Source: Acinetobacter guerrae (lineage in GTDB: Bacteria > Pseudomonadota > Gammaproteobacteria > Pseudomonadales > Moraxellaceae). Taken from it: DNA of 64,000 nucleotides. Positions 40,499-48,853 of the stretch are shown in pieces. The position numbers were made by a program, and so were the translations under genes. The notes under the pieces are model-generated. The model was not told where the DNA came from, did not search any database, and saw nothing but the letters and a program-made list of their open reading frames with translations. Location: NCBI RefSeq assembly GCF_009372255.1, contig NZ_LXGN01000045.1, positions 202,912 to 266,911 of the forward strand, written 5' to 3'. Numbering within the stretch: position 1 is the first letter of the stretch; each line of letters starts with the position of its first letter.

Positions 40499-40550
40499 AA
40501 GAACTCCTTTGATCTCCCCTTGACTCTGGAAGGTTGATTTATTTTTGGCG

Positions 40551-40592
40551 TCATTATATGATAAGTATAATATTATGATCATCATATAATGA
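40551..40592. promoter_or_regulatory. Inverted-repeat operator in the divergent emrA/emrB-like promoter
   Basis: TCATTATATGAT (40551-40562) and its exact reverse complement ATCATATAATGA (40581-40592) lie in the divergent promoter region, 18 bases apart. Each arm contains TATAAT read toward its own gene, so a repressor bound here would cover both -10 elements. The TetR protein encoded at 42.4 kb is the obvious candidate. Confidence 0.6.
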
Positions 40593-40665
40593 CTGCATGG
40601 GTGATGCAATAGGTCAGTCTTTCAACAATGATGATTGAACCTGTATGTTGATGTGGAAGATCAGT

Positions 40666-42246
40666 ATGAATTCAAATCAGATCAATGGATCTAACATCGT
40701 ACAGCCGCTTAGCAAAAATCAGAAAATGCTGATCTTCGGAATCATGGCGTTTGGGATGTTCCTCGCCTTGCTAGACACTCAAATTGTGGCGGCATCACTC
40801 AACGATATTCAAGCAGGATTATTGGCCTCCCCCGATGAAATCAGTTGGGTACAAACGGCTTATCTCATGGCTGAGATTGTCATGATTCCATTTTCCGCAT
40901 TTTTGGCTCAAGCCATGTCTACCCGTTTTTTATTTTCAATCTCTGCTGGGTTATTTACCTTATCCAGTTTTGCCTGTGGTTTTGCATGGAATATCGAAAG
41001 TATGACGATATTTCGGGCCATTCAAGGATTTACAGGTGGCGCAATGATACCCACCGTATTTGCTGTCGGTTTTTTATTATTTGATGAAAAAGAACGAGTG
41101 ATCATACCTGCTATTCTTGGCATGGTGTCGGTATTAGCACCCACTTTAGGGCCGACCATTGGAGGAATCATTACCAGCTATATTGGTTGGCACTGGATTT
41201 TCTTTATCAATATTATTCCTGGCACACTGGTGACTTGGTTCGCTTATCAGAAAATTCAGGTTGATCAGGCAAATTTTAAATTATTCAAAAAAATTGACTG
41301 GATACATTTATTTGCCATGATTTTTGCGTTGGGTTGCTTGCAGTATGTACTGGAAGAAGGTCCACAAGTGGACTGGTTTAATGATCATACCATTGCCATT
41401 TGCGCTTGGATTTCCCTTGCTTCATTTTGTCTGTTTTTGGAACGCTCTTTCTTTTCAGCCAATCCAATTGTGAAACTTACCGCTTTTAAAAATTCCAGCT
41501 TTTTATTTGCCTGTATTTTTAACTTTGTGATTGGTTTTGGTCTATATTCTTCAACGTATTTAGTGCCCGTTTATCTAGTGACTATTCGTGGCTTTAGTAG
41601 TTTGCAAATTGGTCTCACCGTTTTCGTGGTCGGAATTGCCCAGTTTTTCAGTACCATTATTGCGGCAAAACTATCCGAAAAAGCAGATGCCCGCATCTTA
41701 TTTTCTATCGGTTTACCACTATTTGCCTATAGTTTATGGCTTATGTCAAACATGAACCATGAATGGGGATTCTCAGAATTTCTAATTCCACAAATTCTAC
41801 GTGGCTTATCCATCATGTTGTGTATTGTGCCGAGTGTGAATGTTGCATTGTCTGGTTTTAAAAATATGGAACTACGTTATGCATCAGGCCTGTTTAATCT
41901 GATGCGTAATTTAGGCGGTGCTATTGGCATTGCGCTAGTAAATACGTGGTTACAAGATCAGAGCCGTATTAGTCATTTAAGGCTGAGTGAAAATTTAGGC
42001 ATACACCCTCAACAATTCAATGCCACATTTCTTCAACTTACTCAGCAACTTAGTCAGATCAACAGTGATTCACAACAAACCCTCGTTCAAGCAATGAGCA
42101 TACTTGAAAAAGTCGTTAAACAACAGGCGCTCAGCCTTGCCTTTGATCAAGTCTTTCGCCTGATGGCAATCATGTTCTTTATCGCCACTCTGCTGATTCC
42201 TTTTGCCAAAGCAAAAGGCTCGACAGTGCCTAAAGATACTCATTAA
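40666..42246 (+). CDS. DHA2-type MFS efflux transporter (EmrB-like)
   Basis: About 526 residues from ATG 40666 (GGAAG upstream); ATGs at 40645 and 40651 are alternatives. Around 14 hydrophobic helices and the DHA2 signature LALLDTQIVAASLNDIQ near residue 34 are seen, together with WVQTAYLMAEI and the antiporter motif C region VLAPTLGPTIGG. It is an EmrB-like drug:proton antiporter pairing with the divergently encoded EmrA-like protein; such pairs are normally in one operon, so the divergent layout is unusual. Confidence 0.87.
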   Translation: MNSNQINGSNIVQPLSKNQKMLIFGIMAFGMFLALLDTQIVAASLNDIQAGLLASPDEISWVQTAYLMAEIVMIPFSAFLAQAMSTRFLFSISAGLFTLSSFACGFAWNIESMTIFRAIQGFTGGAMIPTVFAVGFLLFDEKERVIIPAILGMVSVLAPTLGPTIGGIITSYIGWHWIFFINIIPGTLVTWFAYQKIQVDQANFKLFKKIDWIHLFAMIFALGCLQYVLEEGPQVDWFNDHTIAICAWISLASFCLFLERSFFSANPIVKLTAFKNSSFLFACIFNFVIGFGLYSSTYLVPVYLVTIRGFSSLQIGLTVFVVGIAQFFSTIIAAKLSEKADARILFSIGLPLFAYSLWLMSNMNHEWGFSEFLIPQILRGLSIMLCIVPSVNVALSGFKNMELRYASGLFNLMRNLGGAIGIALVNTWLQDQSRISHLRLSENLGIHPQQFNATFLQLTQQLSQINSDSQQTLVQAMSILEKVVKQQALSLAFDQVFRLMAIMFFIATLLIPFAKAKGSTVPKDTH

Positions 42247-42259
42247 CTGGAGGAAAAAA

Positions 42260-42364
42260 ATGCGTTCATTTCAACTTAAAATAGCAGATGCACAGGCAGT
42301 TAGCACTCATTTAAATATTTTTGTATATCAAACTGTTGGTAGTAGATTCATTCAAGGCGAATAA
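42260..42364 (+). CDS. Possible 34-aa peptide between the MFS and TetR genes
   Basis: 34 codons (MRSFQLKIADAQAV… ending …RFIQGE) with a perfect GGAGG six bases before the ATG, 14 bp after the pump stop. It ends 10 bp before the TetR start, and its stop lies next to the AAGG used by TetR, so translation may be coupled. It may be a real small peptide, a leader for TetR translation, or the remaining start of a lost gene. No family recognised. Confidence 0.4.
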   Translation: MRSFQLKIADAQAVSTHLNIFVYQTVGSRFIQGE

Positions 42365-42374
42365 GGTAAATCAG

Positions 42375-42962
42375 ATGCGTTATAATCCAGAACATAAACA
42401 AAAGACTTACGATAAAGTGCTAAAAGAAGCCATGCTCGCCATTCGTAAGAATGGTTCAGATATTGGTATTCCCAAACTTATGTCTAAAGTTGGGCTGACA
42501 CATGGTGGGTTTTATGCCCACTTTAAGTCCAAAGAGGATTTAATCAATGTCGCAATTGAGAAAATGTTTCTTGATCGCATGGAAATGTTGAAAGAATGCC
42601 TGAATACAGATGACACATTATCAGGTTTAGAAAACTATATAGATAAATACTTAAGTGAGAAACATCGAACTCACCCAGAGCTAGGCTGTCCTGCGGCAGC
42701 ACTCATCACCGAAATCTCAAAAATGCCAGCGTCAACACAACTTGTCTTTGAACAAGGAATGGATTTATTGCTTCTGGAGTTGTCCAATGCAATTAAACAA
42801 CTATCAACAACATCCAATCCAGCAGAGCTTGCAACCATATTACTCACCGAAATGATCGGCTGTATGACCTTTGCGAGAGTCATTCAAAATGAAGAACGGG
42901 CTAAACAAGTACTCGCTACTACACGCCATCATCTAAAAACTATGCTTCAACAGCTCAGTTAA
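42375..42962 (+). CDS. TetR-family regulator
   Basis: 195 residues from ATG 42375 (MRYNPEHKQKTY); an upstream in-frame start at 42321 is less likely, because the site before 42375 (AAGGT) fits and the DNA-binding domain begins right after it. Helix-turn-helix IGIPKLMSKVGLTHGGFYAHFKSKEDLI is typical of TetR. A Cys in the segment PELGCPAAAL has an equivalent in the second TetR protein of the window (DLGCSLTAL). It probably represses the flanking efflux genes through the inverted repeat at 40.55 kb; this is inference from position. Confidence 0.85.
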   Translation: MRYNPEHKQKTYDKVLKEAMLAIRKNGSDIGIPKLMSKVGLTHGGFYAHFKSKEDLINVAIEKMFLDRMEMLKECLNTDDTLSGLENYIDKYLSEKHRTHPELGCPAAALITEISKMPASTQLVFEQGMDLLLLELSNAIKQLSTTSNPAELATILLTEMIGCMTFARVIQNEERAKQVLATTRHHLKTMLQQLS

Positions 42963-42974
42963 AAGGAACATCAC

Positions 42975-43751
42975 ATGCCATATTTAGCCGAACTTATCAA
43001 AAGTATCAATTTTAATGAACCCTTTACGCCTCCACCAAACTGGTTTCAAGGACGTACCGTTTATGGTGGGTTATCTTCAGCTCTTGCCTTGCAATCCATC
43101 ATTGCAGAAATTGAATCTGAACAGAATCTAAGATTAAGATCGGCACAAATTGCCTTTATTGGTGTCATGGCTGAAAATCTGGAATTTAAATCGAAATTAC
43201 TAAAACAGTCAAAATCCTCTCGCTGGTATCAAGTCGATGGCTTTTCAAATGGTGAATTAGGTTTATCGGTGACGTTCCTTTTTACACAAGATCGAGCAAG
43301 CCAAATTGCACACGATTTTAGTCCATCACAGCAGGTAAAATCTCCCGAACATTATCAGCGCTTACAACATCCACTTGCGCCTGCGTCATTGGCAAATCTG
43401 GATTTACGTCCTGCGGGGGGGTCTATGCCAGTCAGTGGTTCAGATCATCCTGAATTGATTGCATGGATCAAACATCTGGATGATGATGGGGTAAATCCTT
43501 ATGTCAGCCTACTTGCTTTGGCTGATGGTTTACCGCCTGCTGCCATGACGACATTTTCTGAATTTGCCCCTATTAGCTCGATGAACTGGAATCTGGATAT
43601 TCTACGTCCAATTGAACAATCTGAGTGGCACTTAATCCGCTCATACAGCCTGTTTGCGGAACATGGTTATTCTTATCAACAAATGCAACTATGGGATCAA
43701 AATGGAAACTTGATTTTACAAGGTACGCAAACTGTCGCAATCTATCTTTAA
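42975..43751 (+). CDS. Acyl-CoA thioesterase-like protein (double hotdog)
   Basis: 258 residues of the TesB/4HBT-like kind: the first hotdog includes TPPPNWFQGRTVYGGLSSALALQ with the SAQIAFIGVM strand, and the second contains FSEFAPISSMNWNLDILRP. These are features of the acyl-CoA thioesterase (4HBT_3) family; substrate unknown. An AAAGGAA ribosome-binding site precedes ATG 42975, 12 bp after the TetR stop, so it shares that transcript. Confidence 0.75.
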   Translation: MPYLAELIKSINFNEPFTPPPNWFQGRTVYGGLSSALALQSIIAEIESEQNLRLRSAQIAFIGVMAENLEFKSKLLKQSKSSRWYQVDGFSNGELGLSVTFLFTQDRASQIAHDFSPSQQVKSPEHYQRLQHPLAPASLANLDLRPAGGSMPVSGSDHPELIAWIKHLDDDGVNPYVSLLALADGLPPAAMTTFSEFAPISSMNWNLDILRPIEQSEWHLIRSYSLFAEHGYSYQQMQLWDQNGNLILQGTQTVAIYL

Positions 43752-43759
43752 TCTTAAAA

Positions 43760-43809
43760 AAGATAATAATGTCTTAAAAACATCAATTTTAAAAAGGCAT
43801 TATTATCTT
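43760..43809. repeat. 12-bp inverted repeat with 26-base loop
   Basis: AAGATAATAATG (43760-43771) and CATTATTATCTT (43798-43809) pair perfectly. The hairpin begins 9 bp after the thioesterase stop; no U tract follows, so it is a poor terminator and may be an mRNA 3' stabiliser or operator. Confidence 0.5.
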
Positions 43810-44005
43810 GCAATGAGTGAGATAAAAAAACGCTATCATTTGGTCAGGCATGTTATTCAACGAAGCAAATAAATAAGCCCAACAATGTTTAGCTTAACTA
43901 ACTCACGATAAAATTGTTGGAATACGACAATCCAATAATTAACTATCGCAAAAGCAAATAATTTAGCTAAATGTCTGATCGGGTTTGAGCTAGTACAAAT
44001 TAATC

Positions 44006-44036
44006 TATCAAAAGCAAGCCTACTCTAAGAGTAGGC
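44006..44036 (-). terminator. Terminator of the acid phosphatase gene
   Basis: GCCTACTC (44018-44025), loop TAA, GAGTAGGC (44029-44036); on the minus strand followed by TTGCTTTTG. 27 bp beyond the gene's stop. Confidence 0.7.
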
Positions 44037-44063
44037 CGCAAATTTCAGTGTTAAAATTAGACG

Positions 44064-46010
44064 TTAAGAAATACTGAAAGTCACACTATTATTCTGATAG
44101 CTTGGCGTAATGTCTTTACCGTTTAGTGTGACTTTCTTAAAACTACCCTGTAGTTTTTTAGCCGATAATACGGTATAGGTTCCTGCTGCTAAATTAGTTT
44201 TTGTCACTAACTGCAATGTTCCATTTAAAGTAGCAGTTTTACCAACTTGCATGGCAGGTTTTAGGTTTGACTGGAAATTAACTTGAATGTTAGTTCCCGA
44301 AAGTTGAGTAAAGTTACCCGAAATACTTATCGTCTTAGTCGCACTGAGATTGAACATGCTGTTTTCATGCATATAAATATCACCTTGACCAGCGGCATTC
44401 TCAGACAATAGTTCAATCCCCCCTTGTTTAAGATCGATACCGCCTGTAAAGGCATTATTTCCACTCAATGCCAATGTTCCACTACCTAACTTGGTGAGCT
44501 TACCATCACCCGTAATATCATTACTCCACTGGTCATATTGATTAAACCCACCGAAACTGGCATCCATTGTCAGATAGACATCCCCATTAAAACTGCCATA
44601 CCCTGCACCAGCTTTAAATAAATTTAATCGACCATATCCTTCAACATCGTCCATAACTGGATATCCTGAGGCAAGAGCAGTTGATTTTAAAACAATACGG
44701 CGCTGATCAGCACTCAAATAAGGGAAGCGTGTTTCGAGTAAAACTTCCGCACCTTTTGGAACTGTTGCAATTCGGGTTTTATCACCAATCTGGCTAAATC
44801 CATAGGTCATCCAATGGTTGACCTGCTGTTTGAGTTTTTCAAGGTCAGCAAATCGGTCGTGGGAATCGTAGGGAGTTTTGGCGAAAGTATAAAATGACTC
44901 AAATGTTGACGTATTACTTGCTTTCATCAACTGTGTTTGTGCTTGTAGATATGCTTCTTTTCTTTGCTCGACGGTCATTGCGTTTAAGTTAGCAACATCT
45001 GCTGCAATCGACTGAAGTCTTCCACCAATAACATCCATTGCAGAATGCATACCTGCAATAATACGTGAATCGCCTAAATCCATACCACGGGCAATCAATT
45101 CCTGATAACGCTGTGGCACCAAATATGCCATCGCAATTGCATTACGTCCCGCTTCAGCCGTATGACCACTTGGGAAACCTCCATCTGTAGATGGTGTACT
45201 ACTTTTTGCAGGCTCCAGACTTGGAACAACAATTACATCTGTACTCCAACGATACGGACGAGCATATTTATAGAAACGTTTCGCAGGTTCAGTCGAGGAG
45301 TTATTCCCCATAGCTTGAATAAACTCTACAACTTTACCAAAATTAGTATTGCCTTCAGCAGTTGTAAGCCCTGTATTATTCCCCTTATCATCATATTTTA
45401 CTTGTGAAGCATCATTTGGCACCGAGTTAATAGTGGTCGTCTGACCTGTTAATGTTCTCCATTGATCCGTCAATGCACCCAAACCAGAAGTCACGCTATA
45501 GCTTTTGCCTCGTCGATCATCCAGATAAGCACGAATAGCGTCATCTTCTGTTCGATTATGTGTAGTTTGAATTGAATAATTGATATTGTAATTCAACACG
45601 TCTACATTTTTTTTACTGCCATCGGTAGAATCACCAGGTAAACCTGTCCAGTTCGATTGCATGACAGCAGGAAATCCATCTTGGGCTTGCGCTGATACAC
45701 CAGCATCGACAAACAAACTTGATGGAGTCCATACATCCAGAAAACCACTTAGCACTCTTACGCCCGCATTTGTTTCTACAGTCGCATATCGAGCATCCCC
45801 TCTCTGGTTTGTTATCCATGAATCAACGGTTGCTAGCGTATTCGATGGTAGGGGCGCTGTATCTTCATAACCTACGCCTTTCGGAGCTGTTGGCGTATCC
45901 TGAGTCGCGGTAGAGCCATCATCAGAAGAATGGCTATCGTTGCACCCCGTAAAAAATACAGAACATGATACTAGCGACAATAAAAGTGTATTTATTTTAA
46001 AGCTTGACAT
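44064..46010 (-). CDS. Lipoprotein class A acid phosphatase (PAP2) with autotransporter-type beta-strand repeat
   Basis: 648 residues. The signal peptide ends in a lipobox (FTGC, Cys23), so it is a predicted lipoprotein. The PAP2 catalytic signature is complete: K-x6-RP (Lys244 to Pro252), PSGH (280-283) and SR-x5-H-x3-D (315-326). The C-terminal third has one autotransporter-associated beta-strand repeat (LTKLGSGTLALSGNNAFTGG, about 505-536) and more beta-rich sequence, but no membrane barrel domain. It would remove phosphate groups from outside substrates. Terminated by its own hairpin. Substrate and final location are unknown. Confidence 0.8.
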   Translation of the reverse strand: MSSFKINTLLLSLVSCSVFFTGCNDSHSSDDGSTATQDTPTAPKGVGYEDTAPLPSNTLATVDSWITNQRGDARYATVETNAGVRVLSGFLDVWTPSSLFVDAGVSAQAQDGFPAVMQSNWTGLPGDSTDGSKKNVDVLNYNINYSIQTTHNRTEDDAIRAYLDDRRGKSYSVTSGLGALTDQWRTLTGQTTTINSVPNDASQVKYDDKGNNTGLTTAEGNTNFGKVVEFIQAMGNNSSTEPAKRFYKYARPYRWSTDVIVVPSLEPAKSSTPSTDGGFPSGHTAEAGRNAIAMAYLVPQRYQELIARGMDLGDSRIIAGMHSAMDVIGGRLQSIAADVANLNAMTVEQRKEAYLQAQTQLMKASNTSTFESFYTFAKTPYDSHDRFADLEKLKQQVNHWMTYGFSQIGDKTRIATVPKGAEVLLETRFPYLSADQRRIVLKSTALASGYPVMDDVEGYGRLNLFKAGAGYGSFNGDVYLTMDASFGGFNQYDQWSNDITGDGKLTKLGSGTLALSGNNAFTGGIDLKQGGIELLSENAAGQGDIYMHENSMFNLSATKTISISGNFTQLSGTNIQVNFQSNLKPAMQVGKTATLNGTLQLVTKTNLAAGTYTVLSAKKLQGSFKKVTLNGKDITPSYQNNSVTFSIS

Positions 46011-46302
46011 ATTTTTGACCCGTTGTTAAAAAACGGTATCTTTCACCATGAATGTTTAGCTCTTATTACATAACAAGAATTAATTTTAAATTATCTAAAT
46101 AAATACTTCTTTAAAAACATCACGAAAGCATGTGCCCGATTAAGATAAAAAAGTTTGATTTAGTCATCTTCTAGTCACAACGTTAATGCAAACTCTACAT
46201 TTTGTTGCGAAACGCATTACATGAACAACAGCACTGTAATATTTCATGATTTAGATCAATGCTATCTTTGCTTTCATTCATCATTACAACAATCAAATCA
46301 TT
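46011..46302. other. Upstream region of the phosphatase gene
   Basis: No gene recognised. This AT-rich stretch must carry the phosphatase promoter on the minus strand; I see no confident operator. A small possible ORF begins at 46303. Confidence 0.4.
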
Positions 46303-46476
46303 ATGAAAACTGAAATGAGTACACAATTACCGTCGATCATCGCAATGTGGGAGTTCTTTAATGAGAATCTACATTTCAAATTGTCTAAATATGAATTTTC
46401 CGAAGGGGGCATTAAAGTCATCTATGTGATTATGGACGCAGAGCAGCCAGAATTACAGCCTCAGAGATTTTCCTAA
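46303..46476 (+). CDS. Possible small protein, 57 aa
   Basis: An open frame of 57 codons (MKTEMSTQLPSII…) with codon choice like real genes, acidic and without a membrane segment; M5 (46315) is another possible start. There is no good Shine-Dalgarno, so it is uncertain. It lies alone in the 635-bp gap between the phosphatase and the nitroreductase genes. No family recognised. Confidence 0.35.
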   Translation: MKTEMSTQLPSIIAMWEFFNENLHFKLSKYEFSEGGIKVIYVIMDAEQPELQPQRFS

Positions 46477-46645
46477 ACCAGATTTAAATTGAGGGAAAAT
46501 CCCTCATTCTGAATTCTCTAAAAACAACCTATTCTTTTTTCATTGGAGCTCGTTACTGCTTTATCGCAATAACCAAATGAACCTCAACTGAAGCACATTT
46601 GGCAATCTAAGCATGATTTTAGATGATGAAATATTCAAATTTGGA

Positions 46646-47251
46646 TTAAAAATGATTGAGCTTCACCAAATCATCATAGGGAAGTTTACCAATTCGAGGG
46701 TAAGGTTGGCTTGCTCCCTTACCTACCGCAATCATCAGGCAAACCACGTGATCTTCTGGAAGCTGTATAAGCTTCCCCATTGCATCAAAATCAAAACCAT
46801 CCATAGGACAGCTATCTAAACCTTGATCCTTTGCAAGTAGCATTAAGGTCTGAGCAAATATTCCTGCACTGCGCATAACTTCATCACGTTGTGTTTGCGA
46901 ACGCCCACGATAATATTGGTCAATCGCACCCACCATCACTTTCTGGGTTTCTTCAGGAACACCTGTCCAGACCTGACTCGCATCTTTTTCCCATGTATCT
47001 AGTTTGGCACACAAGACGATCAGCAATGATGCTTCAGTGACCTGAGGCTGATCCCATGCAATTTTTCGAACCTGTTGTCTTAATTCAATATCTTCGATTA
47101 AGACAGGACGCCAATGCTGTAAATTAAATGCACTGGGAGCATTTTGCATGACATTGTTTAGAAGCTGCTTTTTATCTATTTGAGATAATTGAAACTCTGG
47201 ATCAAAACGCTTCATTGCACGGCGTTGTTGAATAGCATCAAAAACATTCAT
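46646..47251 (-). CDS. Nitroreductase-family protein
   Basis: 201 residues. The N-terminal FMN-phosphate-binding pattern QQRRAMKRFDPEF and the NAPSAFNLQHWRPVLI segment are typical of the nitroreductase (NfsB/NfnB-like) family; a second FMN contact region lies near CPMDGFDFDAM. Such enzymes reduce nitro compounds or quinones with NAD(P)H. It is 26 bp downstream of an SDR gene on the same strand, and both are divergent from a TetR gene, consistent with an electrophile response. Confidence 0.85.
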   Translation of the reverse strand: MNVFDAIQQRRAMKRFDPEFQLSQIDKKQLLNNVMQNAPSAFNLQHWRPVLIEDIELRQQVRKIAWDQPQVTEASLLIVLCAKLDTWEKDASQVWTGVPEETQKVMVGAIDQYYRGRSQTQRDEVMRSAGIFAQTLMLLAKDQGLDSCPMDGFDFDAMGKLIQLPEDHVVCLMIAVGKGASQPYPRIGKLPYDDLVKLNHF

Positions 47252-47277
47252 ATATTTTCCTCTTTATTTATTTTTAA

Positions 47278-48063
47278 TCATACTTTTTGATAGCGGGGTG
47301 CAACTTTTGCTGTTGAAAACTCAGGTAATAACTTCATGCGTAATTGCTCATAATCTTTCCATTTATTTTCATCCTGTAGCACAGGTATGGTGATATTTTC
47401 TTTTTTATCAAAGCCCACCAATGCTGCATCGACCAAATCATTTGCGTCCATCATGGGCGGTAAATTTTTTATATCCGAACCAGAACGTTCCCATATTTCT
47501 GTTTTGGTGGCAGAAGGAAGTACAGCCTGAACATAAACCCCTTTATCTTTTAATTCCAGATTGAGTGCCTGACTAAAATACTGAATAAAAGCCTTACTCC
47601 CCCCATACAGAGTTAAGCCAAATTCTGGCGCAAGTCCAACTACAGAACCAATATTAATGATTGCACCTGATTTTTTTTGAATCAATTGTTGGCAAACTGC
47701 ATGGGAGAGTCTGACGACGGCTGTCATGTTCAAAGCTATGAGTTGCTCAATCTTGTTTAAGTTTTGCTGGCCAAAACTTCCACTCACACTCATTCCTGCA
47801 TTATTAACCAGAATCTCAATGTTTGGGTCTTGTTGAAGAACCTGTTCAACCCTGCTGATCTCTTGATCTTGTGTTAAATCTGCCTGAATCACTTCGATCT
47901 CAACCTTATAGGTCTGTGTGAGTTGTTGGGCGAGTTGATTTAAACGCGTTAAGTCACGCGCAACCAAAATCAAATGATAGCCACGTTGTGCAAATCGATC
48001 TGCATATATAGCACCAATTCCAGTGGATGACCCAGTAATCAAGACTTTTGATGGTGTTGTCAT
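47278..48063 (-). CDS. Short-chain dehydrogenase/reductase (SDR)
   Basis: 261 residues of the classical SDR fold: NAD(P)-binding TGSSTGIG at about 11-18, the LVNNAGMSVSG motif near 85-95, and catalytic Tyr-x3-Lys in YGGSKAF with a preceding Ser (NIGSVVGL). Substrate unknown. Cotranscribed with the nitroreductase gene and divergent from TetR, from which it is separated by 112 bp. Confidence 0.88.
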   Translation of the reverse strand: MTTPSKVLITGSSTGIGAIYADRFAQRGYHLILVARDLTRLNQLAQQLTQTYKVEIEVIQADLTQDQEISRVEQVLQQDPNIEILVNNAGMSVSGSFGQQNLNKIEQLIALNMTAVVRLSHAVCQQLIQKKSGAIINIGSVVGLAPEFGLTLYGGSKAFIQYFSQALNLELKDKGVYVQAVLPSATKTEIWERSGSDIKNLPPMMDANDLVDAALVGFDKKENITIPVLQDENKWKDYEQLRMKLLPEFSTAKVAPRYQKV

Positions 48064-48111
48064 TTGAGTTGCTCTTTTTTAATGATGACTATAATCTAAA
48101 ATAACTAAATT

Positions 48112-48139
48112 TTGATGTCAATCATAATCAATGTATAAT
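48112..48139 (+). promoter_or_regulatory. Promoter of the TetR gene
   Basis: -35 TTGATG (48112-48117), 16-base spacer, perfect -10 TATAAT (48134-48139), 36 bp before the start codon. The same region must hold the SDR promoter on the other strand. Confidence 0.6.
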
Positions 48140-48175
48140 TTATGCAAAATACGATGTGCTTAGGAGGCTTTAAAG

Positions 48176-48739
48176 ATGAAAGTGAGTAAAATTCAGGCAC
48201 AACAAAACCGTGAAAAAATTATTCAAAAGGCCACTCAACTTTTTCGGGCTCATGGTTATGACGGTATTGGAATTGCTGATTTAATGTCGGGTGCAGGATT
48301 TACTCATGGTGGTTTTTATAAGCATTTCAGCTCTAAAACAGATTTGATCAGCATTACAGTCAAAAATGGAGTACAAGAAATACTGCATCGTATTCACGAC
48401 TTAGATTTAAACCAGTTTATTCGTTTATATGTTTCAAGAACTCACAGAGATCATCGAGATCTGGGGTGTTCGCTAACGGCACTTTCTTGTGATGCCGCCA
48501 GACAAGCAGATGAAGTAAAAGTAGAGTTTGAAACGGGTATAGAAAAATTAATTGAATTCATTACTGACGATCTACGAAAAAATCAAAAAGGAAGTATTGA
48601 AGATCAAAGAAAAAAAGCCATTGGTATTCTTGCTGAATCTGTAGGCGCTATTGTACTTTCAAGAGCGTGTTTAGATGACTCCAAACTAGCTGATGAAATT
48701 CTAGAAGCTTGTCGATCAAATTTATTGATTGAAGATTAA
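48176..48739 (+). CDS. TetR-family regulator
   Basis: 187 residues with an AGGAGG ribosome-binding site before ATG 48176. Helix-turn-helix IGIADLMSGAGFTHGGFYKHFSSKTDLI is near the one in the TetR protein at 42.4 kb, and both keep a Cys after the Gly in a LGC segment. Related electrophile-sensing repressors (NemR type) use such a Cys. It is divergent from the SDR-nitroreductase operon, so it is likely its repressor; this is inference. Confidence 0.87.
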   Translation: MKVSKIQAQQNREKIIQKATQLFRAHGYDGIGIADLMSGAGFTHGGFYKHFSSKTDLISITVKNGVQEILHRIHDLDLNQFIRLYVSRTHRDHRDLGCSLTALSCDAARQADEVKVEFETGIEKLIEFITDDLRKNQKGSIEDQRKKAIGILAESVGAIVLSRACLDDSKLADEILEACRSNLLIED

Positions 48740-48853
48740 TTACTGATTTTATTACTATATTATTGAATCTTATTTCTACGGCTTAGAGTTACATTTGAGC
48801 TGTAATCATCTAGTTTAAAAGCAGGGAGAATCAGTCTCATTGCTCTACATTTA

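Larger units (their letters stand above)
43752..44063. other. Intergenic region after the thioesterase gene
   Basis: No gene seen. Contains a 12-bp inverted repeat (43760-43809) and, next to the phosphatase gene, its terminator hairpin. The rest shows no clear motif. Confidence 0.5.

Noticed and set aside
46613..46819. 68-codon plus-strand ORF
   Set aside because: Mostly antisense to the nitroreductase gene; no ribosome-binding site.
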